In this document: positions 1-5,997 of the stretch, one piece after another
Numbering within the stretch: position 1 is the first letter of the stretch
Layout of the letters: every line of letters begins with the position of its first letter
NCBI GenBank assembly: GCA_003477345.1
Contig: DMTG01000019.1
Coordinates: forward strand, 1-7,356
Direction of reading: 5' to 3'
Source of the DNA: Succinivibrionaceae bacterium
GTDB taxonomy: Bacteria > Pseudomonadota > Gammaproteobacteria > Enterobacterales > Succinivibrionaceae
DNA: 7,356 nt
The notes under the pieces: model-generated
The model's input: only the letters and a program-made list of their open reading frames with translations
Database searches by the model: none
Told to the model about the DNA's origin: nothing
Program-made: the position numbers and the translations under genes

Positions 1-213
1 TTTTAATTTTTTTCAAAAAAAATACTATCTTATTGATTTGGCTAGATTTTATAATTAAGCTTTTCCCAAATCAAATCCATCTCTTTAATAAATTTCTGTG
101 AATAAACCTAATTTATACGAAAAGACATCTTGAAAATTTTCATTAAACATAGCTAAATTAAATTCATAAGCTTTAATATTCAAAGTAATAACACCGATAT
201 TTTAGAGATAGTT
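1..213. other. AT-rich spacer upstream of the operon
   Basis: This stretch is dominated by A and T runs and has no intact gene apart from the minus-strand remnant described separately. A perfect TATAAT lies at 50-55 but lacks a properly spaced -35. TTGAAA at 130-135 followed by TAAATT at 154-159 (18-bp spacing) is the best plus-strand promoter guess for the operon, and it is weak. The first gene has only a poor purine stretch (AGAGATAG) before its ATG. Transcription may therefore start here or come from beyond the left edge. Confidence 0.35.
42..201 (-). pseudogene. Possible frameshifted 3' remnant of an unknown minus-strand gene
   Basis: Two minus-strand reading frames abut here, and each looks protein-like in very AT-rich DNA. 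The first is open from 201 down to a TAA at 85-87 and contains YEFNLAMFNENFQDVFSYKL. The second is open from 107 down to a TAG at 42-44 and ends FIKEMDLIWEKLNYKI. They overlap in 88-107, so one frameshift there would join them into a C-terminal segment of about 50 residues. No start codon with a Shine-Dalgarno is seen, and the frame is closed by a stop just above 201. I do not recognise the family. It would be a decayed neighbour left at the edge of the plus-strand operon. Chance open frames in AT-rich DNA are the main alternative. Confidence 0.3.
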
Positions 214-1485
214 ATGTCTATAGAGCAGGATTTATTTGATTTTTGTAAAGATATTTTTCCTATCTGCCGCAGCATAACCGGACCAGGCGTACGTTCTACG
301 CTACAGAAGATAAAATACATCCTGCCGAACCTTGAAATTCACTCTGTCAAAAGCGGCACCAAGGTCTTTGACTGGACCGTACCAAAAGAATGGATAATTC
401 GCGATGCCTATATAGAGCATGAGTCAGGCACAAGATTTGCTGAATTCAAAAAATGTAATCTGCATGTTTTAGGCTATTCTGCTCCTGCAAACAGATTCCT
501 TTCTCTTGATGAACTAAAACGGTACATCTACACCATACCAGGCAATCCAGATGCAATTCCATATGTCACCTCCTACTATAAAGAGCGTTACGGCTTCTGT
601 ATGTCAGAAAACGATAAAAATGCGCTGCCTGAAGGACGCTACCATATAGTCATAGACAGTGAACTTACAGATGGATGCTTAAACTATGCCGAGCTTTTTA
701 TTAAGGGAAAAAGCCAGAAGGAAATTCTGCTTTCTACCTATATCTGTCATCCTTCCATGGCCAATGACAATACATCAGGAATAAGCCTGGCAACTTACCT
801 TGGAAAATGGCTCAGCTGTAAAAAAGATCTTAGATACAGCTACCGAGTGATCTTCATTCCAGAAACAATAGGTTCAATTACTTATTTAAGCCTGAATTTA
901 GCTGCTTTAAAGAAAAATTTAATTGCTGGATTTGTTTTAAGCTGTGTTGGTGATAATAGAGCTTTTTCTATAACACATTCCCGCTATGGCAACACTCTTG
1001 CTGATAAAGCGGCATTTGCAGTTTTAAAAAATAAACCAAATTTTCAAAATTACAATTTTCTTCACAGGGGTTCTGATGAAAGACAGTTTTCTGCTCCTGG
1101 AGTAGATCTTCCTGTGTGCACAATCAGCAGAAGCAAGTATGGTGGGTATCCTGAATACCACACATCAAAAGACGATATGTCAGTGATCTCACCAGAAGGA
1201 TTAAAAGGCTCTTTTGATGCGCTAACTGAATGTATTGATGCACTAGAACACAACCACTACTACCAAACCACCTGTCTTTGCGAACCACAGCTCGGAAGAC
1301 GCGGTTTATACGCAACTTTAAGTACCCAAAGCAGCTATACAGACGAAAGAGTTATATCAAATGTGATTGCGTACAGCGATGGCAACAACGACTTATTTGA
1401 TTTATGCAGAATACAGAACTGTCATCCGAAGGAGCTTATTCACTATATAAACATCCTTTTAGAGCAAGGTATTCTGACATTTTAG
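214..1485 (+). CDS. DUF4910 / M28-like zinc aminopeptidase-fold protein
   Basis: This 423-residue protein matches the DUF4910 (with DUF2172) family, an aminopeptidase-like fold that recurs in polysaccharide and secondary-metabolite clusters and whose substrate is not established. The N-terminal part carries the family's opening pattern (CRSITGPGVR near 18-27, then FDWTVPKEW at 52-60). The zinc-peptidase core has CHPSMANDNTSG at 178-189, IPETIGS at 215-221, RGSDERQ at 285-291 and YPEYHTS at 312-318. H179, D185, E217, D288 and H316 are plausible metal or catalytic residues. The last 65 or so residues, from LGRRGLY, resemble the family's winged-helix tail. There is no signal peptide, so it should be cytoplasmic. 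It is the first gene of the cassette and ends 11 bp before the acyltransferase. It might hydrolyse an amide, or the fold may serve another role; family assignment is firm, function is not. Confidence 0.88.
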   Translation: MSIEQDLFDFCKDIFPICRSITGPGVRSTLQKIKYILPNLEIHSVKSGTKVFDWTVPKEWIIRDAYIEHESGTRFAEFKKCNLHVLGYSAPANRFLSLDELKRYIYTIPGNPDAIPYVTSYYKERYGFCMSENDKNALPEGRYHIVIDSELTDGCLNYAELFIKGKSQKEILLSTYICHPSMANDNTSGISLATYLGKWLSCKKDLRYSYRVIFIPETIGSITYLSLNLAALKKNLIAGFVLSCVGDNRAFSITHSRYGNTLADKAAFAVLKNKPNFQNYNFLHRGSDERQFSAPGVDLPVCTISRSKYGGYPEYHTSKDDMSVISPEGLKGSFDALTECIDALEHNHYYQTTCLCEPQLGRRGLYATLSTQSSYTDERVISNVIAYSDGNNDLFDLCRIQNCHPKELIHYINILLEQGILTF

Positions 1486-1487
1486 GA
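1484..1487 (+). promoter_or_regulatory. Ribosome binding site overlapping a stop codon
   Basis: AGGA begins inside the TAG stop of the peptidase-like gene and sits 9 bp before the ATG at 1497. It supports that start and suggests that translation of the acyltransferase is coupled to the gene before it. Confidence 0.6.
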
Positions 1488-1496
1488 TAAAGACTA

Positions 1497-2351
1497 ATGA
1501 GCTGCAGATTTACAGATGAATTCGAAAAGCAGATAAGTGCTTTAGGTATTGAAAAAGGTTCTAATGTGCTTATTTCATCCGATCTTTCTGCCATGCTTTT
1601 TGCGGCGGTAAGAGACGGCTCTGTAAATTTAAAGGCAGGAAAGGTCGCTCAGGACAAGTTTTTAAATGACTTCATAGAATGCCTGCAGCATCTTGTTGGC
1701 AGCAGTGGTACTCTGCTGGTACCTGCCTTTACCTGGGAATACTGCAAAGGAATTCCTTTTGATATCAAAAAAAGCCCTTCTAAGGTTGGCAGTCTTGGCA
1801 ACTGGATAATAAAGAACAGACCAGATTTTCTTCGTACAAAGCATGCTCTTTACTCTTTTATGGTCTGGGGAGCTAACCAAGATTATCTTGTGTCACTTGA
1901 AAATAGAGATTCCTTCAGTGAAGATTCACCTTTTGGCTTTCTGCATAGGAATCGGGGATATTCGCTCGGGATAAATATCAGCCTGCCAAACAGTTTTACC
2001 TTTATTCACTATGTAGAAGAGTGCATAAAAGTACCCTACCGCTATCTCAAAGAATTCAAAGGTGAATATACAGATAAAAGCGGCGTAACGACAGAGCGTA
2101 TCTATTCCATGTTTGTAAGAGATCTTGCGCTTAAACATCATCTACTTCTCAATAAGGATTTTTTCATAGAAACAGGAGCTCTGAAAGAGCACTTCTGGAA
2201 CCATCAGCACATACTGCTTATGGATCTTGCAGAATGTTTCGAGTTTTCCAAACGAGATCTGCTCAGCAATAATGGTTCTAACATAGTAAGTTTTGATAAT
2301 TATGTTTTAAATTGGGAGAAAGGACCTACCCATTCTGATCATTTAGTTTAG
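1497..2351 (+). CDS. AAC(3)-family N-acyltransferase-like protein
   Basis: This 284-residue protein has the layout of the aminoglycoside 3-N-acetyltransferase fold (antibiotic_NAT). Visible blocks are the strand GTLLVPAFTW (71-80), SKVGSLGNWI (95-104), RTKHALYS (113-120, matching the usual RS.HP..S), SEDSPFGFL (141-149) and SFTFIHYVEE (166-175). H171 and E174 fall where the catalytic His region lies in AAC(3) enzymes. The family transfers an acyl group from CoA to an amine. Distant members in polysaccharide clusters are not resistance enzymes and probably acylate sugar amines. Lying directly before an FkbH and its ACP, this one is the natural candidate to use the cassette's acyl thioester, whether from ACP or CoA. 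The HALYS version departs from the usual HP pair, so acceptor and donor may differ from the classical enzymes. Resistance activity is unlikely from context. Confidence 0.82.
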   Translation: MSCRFTDEFEKQISALGIEKGSNVLISSDLSAMLFAAVRDGSVNLKAGKVAQDKFLNDFIECLQHLVGSSGTLLVPAFTWEYCKGIPFDIKKSPSKVGSLGNWIIKNRPDFLRTKHALYSFMVWGANQDYLVSLENRDSFSEDSPFGFLHRNRGYSLGINISLPNSFTFIHYVEECIKVPYRYLKEFKGEYTDKSGVTTERIYSMFVRDLALKHHLLLNKDFFIETGALKEHFWNHQHILLMDLAECFEFSKRDLLSNNGSNIVSFDNYVLNWEKGPTHSDHLV

Positions 2352-2356
2352 CTTCC

Positions 2357-2361
2357 AGGAG
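2357..2361 (+). promoter_or_regulatory. Ribosome binding site of the FkbH-like gene
   Basis: AGGAG lies 6 bp before the ATG at 2368. It is the strongest Shine-Dalgarno in the operon and fixes the start, suggesting the FkbH-like enzyme is well expressed. Confidence 0.65.
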
Positions 2362-2367
2362 TAACAG

Positions 2368-4176
2368 ATGAAAAAAGAGCTTTGTTATCCTTTTGATCCT
2401 GCATATCTGCTGGCTGCCAAAAAACAGCTAAAAAGACAGCTTATAGAAGAGCTGAAATTAAAGGATAACGGTTCTTTATTAAAGGCACAGCCATGTAAAA
2501 TTGCTATTTTAGGCGGTGCCACCACTGACAACATCGCAAAAATGCTGGAACTGTTTCTCCTAAATTACGGTATTGTTCCTGAAATTTATGAATCAGCTTT
2601 CAGCAGATTTTACGAAGAAGCTGTGTTTGAAAATCCAAAGCTTGAAGCATTCTCTCCGGATTTAATCTGGATCTGTACTACATCTAGAAATCTGCAGCAG
2701 CTGCCTGCTATAAACGCCTCTGATAAAGACTGCCTTACATTACTTGAGCAGGAATATCAGAAGTTTGAAAATATCTGGAAAACACTTTCAAAAAAGTATA
2801 AATGCACTGTTATTCAGAATAATTTTGAGCCTCCTTTATATCGCTATCTTGGCAATCGAGACAGCTGGGATATGCGCGGGGCAGTAAACTTCATCTCAAG
2901 GCTGAATCTTAAATTAGCTGATTATGTAAGAGAACACGATAATTTTTACTTATGCGACATAAATTATCTGGCTGCAGATTTTGGCCTAAAGCAGTGGCTC
3001 AATCCATTCTACTGGCACATGTACAAGTATGCCCTGGCAATCGAAGCAATTCCAGCTTTGGCTTTTAACACAGCCAATATCATAAAATCACTGAAAGGCA
3101 GAAATCATAAAGGGCTGGTATTAGATTTAGATAACACCTTATGGGGCGGAGTTATCGGCGACGATGGCGTAGACGGTATAAAACTGGGAACCGAAGAGCC
3201 TGCCGGCCGAGCCTTTTATGAATTTCAGGGTTACCTGAAAAAACTAAGTGATCTTGGTTTAGTTCTGGCTGTCGATTCCAAAAATGAACTAGACAACGCC
3301 TTAGCAGGCATTTCTCATCCCGACAGTCTCTTAAAGCGCGATGATTTTGCTGTCATTAAAGCCAACTGGGATAGAAAAGACAGCAATTTTATCGAAATTG
3401 CCAGAGAGCTTAACCTGCTGCCTCAGAGCCTGCTGTTTATAGATGACAATCCCGCAGAAAGAGCAATTATTGAAGAAAATATTACTTCTGTAACTGCTCC
3501 CCCTATCAAAGAAAGCTTTCGCTATCCTGAATTTATAGACAGAGGCGGTTATTTTGAAATTACTACCCTCTCAGAGGACGATTTAAAGCGTAAAAGCATG
3601 TATCAGGAAAATGCGCAGCGCTCTATGTTAAGAGAGCAGTGCTCTAACTATGAAGACTATCTAAAATCACTTGAAATGATAGCCGAGATCGACTGTTTTA
3701 AAGATATTTACCTTGAAAGAATTACTCAGCTTATAAACAAAAGCAACCAGTTCAATCTCACGACGCTTAGACTTACAGAAAAACAGATAAAAGATATATC
3801 TGCTGCACCAGATTACATAACCTTATATGCGCGCCTTTCCGACCGTTTCGGCGATAACGGGCTAGTCTGTGTGCTAATAGCAAAAATTCAAAGCTCTGAA
3901 TGCAGCATAATTGATTTTGTAATGAGCTGCAGAGTATTAAAACGAGATCTTGAAAAAGCCATACTTGACCGTCTTGTTGAAGAGTGCCAGAAAAATAACA
4001 TAACGCGCATTACTGGTAAATTTATTCCGAGCGGCAAAAATTCCATAGTAAAAGATCTTTATAAAACTCTAGGCTTTGAACTAGAAAAATCAGAAAACGA
4101 CTCTACCTTCTGGAAGCTAGACCTTACCTGCTACTCAAAAAGAAATCAGGTAATCAAAATAAAGGCAAATTCATGA
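2368..4176 (+). CDS. FkbH-type HAD-IIIC enzyme, glyceryl-ACP synthase-like
   Basis: This 602-residue protein is a full-length FkbH homologue. In methoxymalonyl and tetronate polyketide pathways FkbH enzymes take D-1,3-bisphosphoglycerate, remove phosphate and load the three-carbon unit onto an ACP as glyceryl thioester. Residues 1-240 form the family's N-terminal domain (VIQNNFEPP at 148-156, LGNRDSWD at 161-168). The HAD core follows: motif I LDLDNTLWGGVIGDDG at 252-267 with D253 and D255, motif II VDSKNE at 302-307, and motif IV FIDDNPAER at 357-365. The C-terminal third starts at SLEMIAEI (434-441), carries LINKSNQFNLTTLRLT (455-470) and ends in a GNAT-like region. Motif II usually reads CSKN; here D303 replaces the Cys, so the acyl-transfer mechanism could differ. 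The gene overlaps the VOC gene by ATGA, and the partner ACP follows. Without a ketosynthase nearby, the product probably feeds sugar acylation and not a polyketide. Confidence 0.93.
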   Translation: MKKELCYPFDPAYLLAAKKQLKRQLIEELKLKDNGSLLKAQPCKIAILGGATTDNIAKMLELFLLNYGIVPEIYESAFSRFYEEAVFENPKLEAFSPDLIWICTTSRNLQQLPAINASDKDCLTLLEQEYQKFENIWKTLSKKYKCTVIQNNFEPPLYRYLGNRDSWDMRGAVNFISRLNLKLADYVREHDNFYLCDINYLAADFGLKQWLNPFYWHMYKYALAIEAIPALAFNTANIIKSLKGRNHKGLVLDLDNTLWGGVIGDDGVDGIKLGTEEPAGRAFYEFQGYLKKLSDLGLVLAVDSKNELDNALAGISHPDSLLKRDDFAVIKANWDRKDSNFIEIARELNLLPQSLLFIDDNPAERAIIEENITSVTAPPIKESFRYPEFIDRGGYFEITTLSEDDLKRKSMYQENAQRSMLREQCSNYEDYLKSLEMIAEIDCFKDIYLERITQLINKSNQFNLTTLRLTEKQIKDISAAPDYITLYARLSDRFGDNGLVCVLIAKIQSSECSIIDFVMSCRVLKRDLEKAILDRLVEECQKNNITRITGKFIPSGKNSIVKDLYKTLGFELEKSENDSTFWKLDLTCYSKRNQVIKIKANS

Positions 4177-4562
4177 CAGTTTTTTCGTCTCTTCACCATC
4201 TTGGTATCGCTACTGCCGACATTGAAGAAACCGTTATATGGTTAAAGGATAATTTCGAGGTAACCGAAGTCGGAAACAAAATTTTCGACCCGCTGCAGAA
4301 TGCTTATTTATGCATGGTAAAACTCGATGACGGCACCAAAATTGAGCTAATTTCTGGTGATATTGTTCAAAAATTCGTGTCTCGCAACGTACTGCTTTAC
4401 CATTCCTGCTGGCTGACAGATAACATAAACAGTGCGGTAGAAGAACTGAAGAAACAGGGAGCATTTCCTGTATCAAAACCCAAACCTGCCATATTATTCA
4501 ATGGCAGAATGGTTTGCTTTATGCAGACAAAAATCGGGCTTGTAGAGCTTTTAGAAAAGTAG
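4173..4562 (+). CDS. VOC-superfamily protein, methylmalonyl-CoA epimerase-like
   Basis: This 129-residue, single-module-pair glyoxalase/bleomycin-resistance (VOC) fold opens with HHLGIATADIEET (8-20). The segment FDPLQNAYLCMVKLDDGTKI (38-57) leads into ELISG, then come YHSCWLTDNINSAVEEL (76-92), PAILFNGRMVCFM (105-117) and GLVELLE (122-128). The likely metal ligands H9, E58, H77 and E125 follow the spacing of methylmalonyl-CoA epimerase relatives. Those enzymes invert the carbon next to a thioester by proton abstraction. Its start codon overlaps the FkbH stop (ATGA), with AAAGG 7 bp upstream, and it precedes the ACP, so an acyl-ACP substrate is reasonable: it could set or invert the C2 configuration of a glyceryl-type unit. 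That role is inferred. A lyase or dioxygenase-like VOC activity is the alternative. Confidence 0.85.
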   Translation: MTVFSSLHHLGIATADIEETVIWLKDNFEVTEVGNKIFDPLQNAYLCMVKLDDGTKIELISGDIVQKFVSRNVLLYHSCWLTDNINSAVEELKKQGAFPVSKPKPAILFNGRMVCFMQTKIGLVELLEK

Positions 4563-4589
4563 ATAGTTTACAAACAGGATATTACTAAA

Positions 4590-4829
4590 ATGGAAAAAAC
4601 AGAAATATACTCAAAACTCAGCGATATTTTCAGACTGGTTTTTGATGATGACAGCATTACGATTGATGAACATACATCAAGAAGCAGTATTCCCTCCTGG
4701 GATTCTCTTGAACACGTTAACCTGCTGATGGCTATTGAAAATAAATTTAATATCAGATTCGATATCGAAGAAGCTGCAGAAATTCAGAACGTATCTCAAA
4801 TCGTAGAATATATTGTTAAAAATCAATGA
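4590..4829 (+). CDS. Stand-alone acyl carrier protein
   Basis: This 79-residue protein is a type II ACP. The phosphopantetheine site is the serine of WDSLEH (S39), and the later LMAIENKFNIRFDIEEA segment (46-62) is the usual helix II-III stretch. The SWDSLEHVNLL pattern resembles ACPs encoded beside FkbH genes more than the fatty-acid ACP, which has the ADSLD.VE type. It should be activated by a host phosphopantetheinyl transferase; none is encoded here. AGGA at 4576-4579, 10 bp from the ATG, is an acceptable ribosome site. As the last gene of the operon, 27 bp after the VOC gene, it is probably the carrier onto which the FkbH-like enzyme loads its acyl group. It acts in the cytoplasm. Confidence 0.93.
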   Translation: MEKTEIYSKLSDIFRLVFDDDSITIDEHTSRSSIPSWDSLEHVNLLMAIENKFNIRFDIEEAAEIQNVSQIVEYIVKNQ

Positions 4830-4838
4830 TAATTAAGA

Positions 4839-4900
4839 CCTCACTTTAGATTGTAAACTGCTATAAGTTTCTTATTAGAAACTTATAATGAAAAGTGAGG
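4839..4900. repeat. 62-bp nested palindrome between convergent genes
   Basis: The outer arms CCTCACTTT (4839-4847) and AAAGTGAGG (4892-4900) pair perfectly. Inside them, TATAAGTTTC (4862-4871) and GAAACTTATA (4878-4887) form a perfect 10-bp stem with the 6-base loop TTATTA. The arms differ by about 10 extra bases on the left (4848-4861 against 4888-4891). No proper T-run follows on either strand, so it does not look like an ordinary intrinsic terminator, although a bidirectional stop for the ACP operon and ttcA remains possible. It could also be the folded remains of a small inverted-repeat element, or a translational control structure (see the small ORF at 4907). Confidence 0.6.
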
Positions 4901-4906
4901 ATCCGT

Positions 4907-4963
4907 ATGATTTTATATAACTGCTCATCAATCAACAGACAAGAATATTTTTTATTGATTTAG
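4907..4963 (+). CDS. Possible 18-codon ORF with a sequestered ribosome site
   Basis: ATG at 4907 opens an 18-residue peptide, MILYNCSSINRQEYFLLI, ending in TAG at 4961-4963. GAGG at 4897-4900 is placed 6 bp before the ATG, a good spacing. That GAGG is also the closing arm of the outer stem of the preceding palindrome and would be hidden when it folds. No promoter of its own is evident, so it would be read from the ACP operon. It could be a leader-like peptide, the amputated start of a lost gene, or chance. The peptide is not recognised. Confidence 0.22.
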   Translation: MILYNCSSINRQEYFLLI

Positions 4964-4967
4964 TGTT

Positions 4968-5840
4968 CTATTTTACATTTGGTCCGTTTGATATGGCTTT
5001 AAAATCAAACAGATTTTTATCCAGCAGGTGAGATGGAGCTACATTTTTCAGGGATTTGAAAATTATATCTACCCTTTTTGGATAATCCCTGTCCCACTGG
5101 CGCAGTAATTTTGCAATATGGGCTCTTTCCTGATTTTCACCCCAGCCGCACAGTCCCTTTGGAAAAAGTGGATACTGCTTTAGATCACTTAGTGTTTTTA
5201 TATCTCTTTCTCTGCAGTAGATAAGCGGTCTTATAACAGTAAGATCATCTGTATCAGTTCTTAGCACTGGAGGCATGGCCTTCAGCATGCCTGAATAAAA
5301 CATGTTTAAAAACAGAGTGCAGATGGCATCATCCTTGTGATGGCCTAAGGCCAGCTTATTAGCTCCGATTTCTCTTGCAAAGGCGTAAAGATTGCCTCTG
5401 CGCAGGCGTGAACACATTGAGCAGTACGGCTTGCCTTCAGGCACCTTTTCTTTGCATAAATCAAATATAGGCTTTCTGACAATATAATATTTAAGCCCCA
5501 CCCTTTTTAGATGATCTTCTAGAAGATGAGTAGGACAATTTGGAAAACCTGAATCTATATGCACCGGAATCAGTTCAAAATTAACTGGAGCAGAACGCTT
5601 TAAGGACAGCAGAATATCTAACAGCGCATAGCTGTCTTTACCGCCTGACATACAGACAAGAATCCTGTCGCCCTCTTCAATCATTCCATAATCGCCTATG
5701 GCATGGCCAACCTTGCGACGCAGGCGTTTGTAAAGCTTGTCTGCTTTATATTTTTCCTGCTTGTTTTCAATATTGAAATACGGGCTTACCGTTCTGCCAT
5801 AGGCATCAGCCGCAGGCGGCAGAGAGAAATCATTTTCCAT
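4968..5840 (-). CDS. ttcA: tRNA 2-thiocytidine(32) synthetase TtcA
   Basis: TtcA activates C32 of certain tRNAs with ATP and replaces its oxygen by sulfur, using a [4Fe-4S] cluster, in the cytoplasm. The 290-residue protein follows E. coli TtcA closely. It has KLYKRLRRKVGHAI (35-48), MIEEGDRILVCMSGGKDSYA (53-72) with the ATP-binding PP-loop SGGKDS at 65-70, and PEGKPYCSMCSRLRRG (134-149) with cluster cysteines C140 and C143. LALGHHKDDAICTLFLNMFY (163-182) follows, with the third cysteine C231 in LCGWGEN. The family usually has CGSQ at that point. PSHLLDKNLFDF (269-280) marks the C-terminal core. Compared with E. coli the N-terminus is roughly 15 residues longer and the variable C-terminal tail is missing. 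The chosen ATG lacks a strong ribosome site, but the next Met is well inside the domain. A promoter at 5897-5924 serves it. Confidence 0.96.
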   Translation of the reverse strand: MENDFSLPPAADAYGRTVSPYFNIENKQEKYKADKLYKRLRRKVGHAIGDYGMIEEGDRILVCMSGGKDSYALLDILLSLKRSAPVNFELIPVHIDSGFPNCPTHLLEDHLKRVGLKYYIVRKPIFDLCKEKVPEGKPYCSMCSRLRRGNLYAFAREIGANKLALGHHKDDAICTLFLNMFYSGMLKAMPPVLRTDTDDLTVIRPLIYCRERDIKTLSDLKQYPLFPKGLCGWGENQERAHIAKLLRQWDRDYPKRVDIIFKSLKNVAPSHLLDKNLFDFKAISNGPNVK

Positions 5841-5896
5841 AGTGCGATCTTAAGTTTATTGCCAAAATTACTGCTTATTGTGTACAAAGAGGTATA

Positions 5897-5924
5897 AGTA
5901 TACAAACAGAAAAATTGATTGCAA
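5897..5924 (-). promoter_or_regulatory. Probable sigma70 promoter of ttcA
   Basis: On the minus strand, TTGCAA (5924-5919) and TATACT (5902-5897) are separated by 16 bp. The -10 matches the consensus at five of six positions and the -35 at four. Transcription would begin near 5890, giving a leader of about 50 bases before the ttcA ATG. It lies downstream of the uspE terminator, so ttcA probably has its own transcript. Confidence 0.5.
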
Positions 5925-5957
5925 TAGCTAAAAAAATAAAAAAAGAGACAAAATAAC

Positions 5958-5988
5958 AGTGACTGATTTTGACATTTTATCAGTCACT
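5958..5988 (-). terminator. Rho-independent-type terminator of uspE
   Basis: AGTGACTGAT (5958-5967) and ATCAGTCACT (5979-5988) form a perfect 10-bp stem around an 11-base loop, starting 9 bases after the uspE stop. On the minus strand it is followed by T-rich sequence (TGTTATTTTG, then long T runs). The U-tract is interrupted close to the stem, so termination may be imperfect. Confidence 0.7.
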
Positions 5989-5997
5989 CTTGTTGTG

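Larger units (their letters stand above)
4830..4967. other. Convergent intergenic region, cassette-to-backbone junction
   Basis: This 138-bp gap separates the end of the plus-strand operon from the end of the minus-strand ttcA. It holds the nested palindrome and the tiny ORF described separately. I see no tRNA, integrase site or target-site duplication. The stop codons of ACP and ttcA face each other, so both transcripts must end here or run into each other. Confidence 0.5.

Noticed and set aside
1062..1315. Two overlapping minus-strand ORFs of 63 codons inside the peptidase-like gene.
   Set aside because: They are antisense shadows of a gene with clear family motifs and have no ribosome sites or recognisable content. 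The same holds for those at 1662-1880, 1926-2141 and 4234-4476.
1497..2351. Reading the AAC(3)-like gene as an antibiotic-resistance determinant.
   Set aside because: It is embedded in a biosynthetic operon, diverges from the RS.HP pattern of resistance enzymes and has no mobile-element context.
4565..4859. The inverted 9-mer AGTTTACAA (4565-4573) and TTGTAAACT (4851-4859) on both sides of the ACP gene.
   Set aside because: Too short and AT-rich to indicate a mobile unit, and one copy lies within the palindrome's left arm; no duplicated flank.
30..4961. The 10-base direct repeat TTATTGATTT at 30-39 and 4952-4961, bracketing the cassette.
   Set aside because: It is short and AT-rich, there is no integrase or transposase, and such matches are expected by chance in DNA of this composition.
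5703..5897. A plus-strand ORF of 64 codons across the ttcA start with a hydrophobic stretch.
   Set aside because: It is antisense to the conserved TtcA N-terminus and the ttcA promoter region; the hydrophobic run comes from reading that sequence in reverse.
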